A stretch of 7,183 bases of DNA from RZYY01 sp036794825 (GTDB taxonomy: Bacteria > Bacteroidota > Bacteroidia > Bacteroidales > 4484-276), in NCBI GenBank assembly GCA_036794825.1, contig DAIRGA010000062.1, positions 1-7,183 of the forward strand, in the 5' to 3' direction. A program made the translations under genes and the position numbers. Each line of letters opens with the position of its first letter. The first letter of the stretch is position 1. The notes below the pieces were generated by a model that saw only the letters and a list, made by a program, of their open reading frames with translations, was not told the origin of the DNA and did not search any database. Shown here in pieces: positions 5,151 through 7,183 of the stretch.

Positions 5151-5181
5151 CCGCATTACTGCATGACTGCTCCGGAAAGTC

Positions 5182-5216
5182 CATTGGGCAAGAGACAAAT
5201 ACTTGTCTGCCCACTG
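5182..5216. repeat. imperfect hairpin
   Basis: CATTGGGCA and GACAA (5182-5190, 5194-5198) pair with TTGTC and TGCCCACTG (5203-5216), with a 3-nt bulge, one mismatch and a 4-nt loop. No T-tract follows, so a terminator role is not supported. Confidence 0.6.
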
Positions 5217-5550
5217 ACAGGAATTCAAATAGCAATAAAGCAAATCATCAAACTGATTCGCAAATCATTGCACTTTTTATGGGTTTGGTTTTTTACCAGC
5301 CGAAAATTGCCCTAAAGACGCCTCTGGAGAGTTTTTGTTTCCTATTTCGATATTATTTGATATCAGGATTTTGTTTTTTGGTATTTCAATTTTTTCAAGG
5401 TTAGTTTTTGTTAGAAACAATCGGGATAGCAAGCGGAAACAAATGTTTGATTTTTCTGTTAAACCATTGGAGTTGTTCTTTAATCCAAATGCACAAATGG
5501 TTAAAGAAGTGTCAATCCGATAGAATTGGAATCATTAAGAAATCTTCAGG
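5217..5550. other. AT-rich spacer with a startless open frame
   Basis: A plus-strand frame is open from 5257 to a TAG at 5521-5523 and reads as a hydrophobic stretch followed by basic residues (FPISILFDIRILFFGISIF, then NNRDSKRK). The only possible start is TTG 5335. I do not recognise it. It may be a decayed gene end or chance in AT-rich DNA. TAGAATTG (5521-5528) is one mismatch from the TAnnTTTG box and lies 22 nt before ATG 5551, so it is a weak promoter candidate for the next gene. Confidence 0.35.
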
Positions 5551-6123
5551 ATGATAAAAATTGCAGCTGTTTTTCTCATGTTTTTGCTGGTCAATGCGTT
5601 GCCGGCACAAACCAAGTTTGAGAGGGAGTACAGGATCAAATCGCACCAGGCGCCACAGGCGGCAAAGGATTTTATCCGGGATGCCGGTTTAAACGGTAAG
5701 GTGAAATGGTATGCAGAGGAGGGTTTGGAAGGGAGCTCTGTTGAGGCCAAAATGGTGGTCGGCAGACAAAAACTGAGCATCGAGTTCGACACCGCTGGAA
5801 TGATCCAGGATGTAGAGACGGAAATTTCTGCTGAAAACATGGATGCTGCAGTTTTAGCAAGGTTAAACGACCACTTCGGGAGCGTGTTTAATTCACATAA
5901 AATCATCAAGATTCAGGAGAGTTACACAGGAGAGCGAGATAATCTGACAGCCTTCCTGCGTGATGGTTCCCAAAGAAATCTCCTTACCACACACTACGAA
6001 ATTGTGGTCAAAGGGCGGGATGATTCCGGTATGAATCTTTACGAGTTTCTTTTTAACGACCGTGGAGATTTGATTTCCCGGTTGCTTATCATTCACAGCA
6101 ACACCGATAATCTTCAGTTTTAA
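5551..6123 (+). CDS. secreted PepSY-like (BLIP-fold) protein
   Basis: The product has 190 residues. A signal peptide is clear: basic start, hydrophobic core at 4-14 and likely cleavage after LPA at residue 19, so it acts in the periplasm or outside. The mature part looks like two PepSY-like (beta-lactamase-inhibitor-type) repeats. The first, about 35-92, has AAKDFIRDAG, then KVKWYAEEG, then KLSIEFDTAGMIQDVE. The second, about 100-178, has VLARLNDHFG, KIIKIQESY, then YEIVVKG and LYEFLFNDRGDLI. PepSY-like domains are thought to bind other proteins or inhibit them, but no substrate is visible here. The gene starts at ATG 5551 without a Shine-Dalgarno sequence. Only 1 nt separates its stop from the next gene, so the two are almost surely cotranscribed. 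Confidence 0.85.
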   Translation: MIKIAAVFLMFLLVNALPAQTKFEREYRIKSHQAPQAAKDFIRDAGLNGKVKWYAEEGLEGSSVEAKMVVGRQKLSIEFDTAGMIQDVETEISAENMDAAVLARLNDHFGSVFNSHKIIKIQESYTGERDNLTAFLRDGSQRNLLTTHYEIVVKGRDDSGMNLYEFLFNDRGDLISRLLIIHSNTDNLQF

Positions 6124-6124
6124 C

Positions 6125-6805
6125 ATGAAAAGACCGGTCATTTTATTTGGGCTGTTGATTATCAGCTTTTACCTGGCAGCGCAGGATCGCTACCAGGTTG
6201 GATTGATGCCTTCCGTCAATTTCAGCACCGGAATGGGTAAAGGCTGGAAAATTAACCTCAAGGCCGAATCGCGCCAGCGACTGTTACAAGGTACTTTTGG
6301 TGAGGCGAGCAAAAGTGAATATGATTACATCCTCACCGACTTCTCGGCCATCGCTTCACGAAAAGCAGGGCTCAACAACTCCATCGCCGGTGGCTATCTC
6401 ATTCGTTTTCGCGATACCACCGTTACCCATCGTCTGATACAACAGTTTACGGTGGTGAACAGGTTCGACAATTTCAGGCTTGCCCAGCGCTTTGCTGCCG
6501 ATCAAAGTTTTTTTGAAAGCGGAACCATGGAACTCCGGCTCCGCTACCGGCTCTCTGCTGAAGTACCGCTCAGCGGACAGGCGGTTGATCCCGGCGAGTT
6601 CTACCTCAAATTCAACAACGAATACCTCAATGCCTTTCATGAAGGCGATTACGATCTCGAGATCAGGATTGTGCCGCTCGCAGGCTACGAGTTTACCGAC
6701 AACAATAAGCTCGAATTTGGTCTCGATTACAGGCTCAGCGGATTTGTCAACAATGCGGGCAGACACAGCTTCTGGATCACAGTCAACTGGTTCATCAGCA
6801 CCTGA
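6125..6805 (+). CDS. DUF2490-type outer-membrane beta-barrel protein
   Basis: The product has 226 residues with a signal peptide (MKRPVILFGLLIISFYLAAQ, cleavage after residue 19). After it come alternating polar/hydrophobic strands ending with an aromatic-rich C-terminus (HSFWITVNWFIST), typical of outer-membrane barrels. Landmarks of DUF2490 are RLRYRL, GEFYLKFNNEYLNAF at about 160-174, YDLEIRIVPLAGYEF and NKLEFGLDYRLSGF. The family's role is unknown. Partnership with the PepSY-like protein directly upstream suggests one envelope module, in which the barrel might be the partner of that periplasmic protein (inference). I see no terminator after the stop. Confidence 0.85.
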   Translation: MKRPVILFGLLIISFYLAAQDRYQVGLMPSVNFSTGMGKGWKINLKAESRQRLLQGTFGEASKSEYDYILTDFSAIASRKAGLNNSIAGGYLIRFRDTTVTHRLIQQFTVVNRFDNFRLAQRFAADQSFFESGTMELRLRYRLSAEVPLSGQAVDPGEFYLKFNNEYLNAFHEGDYDLEIRIVPLAGYEFTDNNKLEFGLDYRLSGFVNNAGRHSFWITVNWFIST

Positions 6806-7041
6806 ATCCAAACGGTTTGCCATAAGGCATGAGTCGTTTACATCCCTGGTTTACACTGGCTTTCACCTAAACAGGCTGATGCTTTGCAGGTAACAATCCC
6901 AAACAACAAATCCCAAAAAGCAAATATGTCAAACACTGAACACCAAACAACAAATTGAGCGAAGCGCTTGCCCCGTTGAAATTCGCAAAGCGATACTATT
7001 TCACGGGGCATGCCCCGCCCCTTCAGGGAAATCTCGGAAGC

Positions 7042-7064
7042 CCTGCGTGACTGCGTCACGCAGG
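7042..7064. repeat. perfect 10-bp stem-loop
   Basis: CCTGCGTGAC pairs perfectly with GTCACGCAGG around a 3-nt loop. No T-tract follows. It is one of several hairpins in the right-edge region. Confidence 0.85.
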
Positions 7065-7145
7065 AAGGACAGCGATTCGGAACAACCAACCCTTAACACA
7101 AAACAACGAACCCTGAGCCCTGATCACCGAACATTTACACTGAGC

Positions 7146-7170
7146 CTTCGGCGTGAGACTTCGGCGTGAG
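7146..7170. repeat. tandem CTTCGGCGTGAG repeat
   Basis: CTTCGGCGTGAG occurs twice (7146-7157 and 7159-7170) with one A between. The sequence continues to GCTAAGTCGAAC at the window end, so it may belong to a longer array cut off by the edge. Confidence 0.75.
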
Positions 7171-7183
7171 CGCTAAGTCGAAC

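Larger units (their letters stand above)
6806..7183. other. non-coding repeat and hairpin region at right edge
   Basis: No gene is visible. CCAAACAACAAAT occurs twice (6899-6911, 6943-6955). GAGCGAAGCG recurs at 6957-6966. A stem GCCCCGT..GAAAT (6970-6982) pairs with ATTTCACGGGGC (6998-7009) with one bulge. It overlaps a 14-bp palindrome CGGGGCATGCCCCG (7004-7017), so the two folds exclude each other. The edge carries a short tandem repeat. Confidence 0.6.

Noticed and set aside
5011..5235. Minus-strand frame of 74 codons.
   Set aside because: It reads through repeat copy C and the adjoining hairpin, so it is a by-product of repeats.
6846..6874. CCTGGTTTA / TAAACAGG as terminator of the DUF2490 gene.
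   Set aside because: Needs a bulge and has no T-tract after it.

Overview
The window most resembles a piece of a Bacteroidota chromosome, probably an environmental or uncultured member. The evidence is: Bacteroidota-type -7 promoter boxes (TAnnTTTG) in front of both toxin-antitoxin modules; no Shine-Dalgarno sequences, with A-rich start contexts instead; a PepSY-like plus DUF2490 gene pair; a carboxypeptidase-regulatory-like (CarboxypepD_reg) beta-sandwich domain; and abundant intergenic palindromes carrying the GAGCGAAGCG core. This assignment comes from features, not from any marker gene. Coding density is low: only four intact genes are convincing (1116-2048, 4156-4326, 5551-6123, 6125-6805). 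All face right.

Layout. 1-561 is a repeat unit bounded by two identical 55-bp direct repeats and filled with palindromes. 562-1115 holds no recognisable gene. 1116-2048 encodes a 310-residue protein with a helical front part and a C-terminal CarboxypepD_reg domain, closed by a good intrinsic terminator at 2081-2112. 2113-5250 is accessory DNA: two toxin-antitoxin modules alternate with copies of a diverged non-coding repeat (A 2474-2756, B 3748-4006, partial C 5070-5150). Module 1 is an antitoxin plus YoeB toxin in which both genes carry a one-base frameshift. It is followed by a 3' gene fragment. Module 2 is an intact small antitoxin plus a PIN-domain (VapC-type) toxin split by an insertion of about 163 bp flanked by TTAA. 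It is followed by a short tail of a GIY-YIG-type nuclease gene. 5551-6805 is a two-gene unit encoding a secreted PepSY-like protein and a DUF2490 outer-membrane-type barrel. 6806-7183 is non-coding repeat and hairpin sequence up to the edge.

How it fits together. The middle of the window looks like a graveyard of defence or stability genes between dispersed repeats. In both modules the toxin is broken, while one antitoxin stays intact. The vapC break can be undone on paper: removing 163 bp including one TTAA restores the exact reading frame and all expected acidic residues. Both window edges lie in repeat-family sequence, so this may be a contig that ended at repeats (inference). I see no CRISPR array, tRNA, rRNA, full transposase, or clear new defence system. 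The most original signals are the repeat-bracketed toxin-antitoxin blocks, the small TTAA-flanked hairpin insertion, and the 506-bp palindromic unit.
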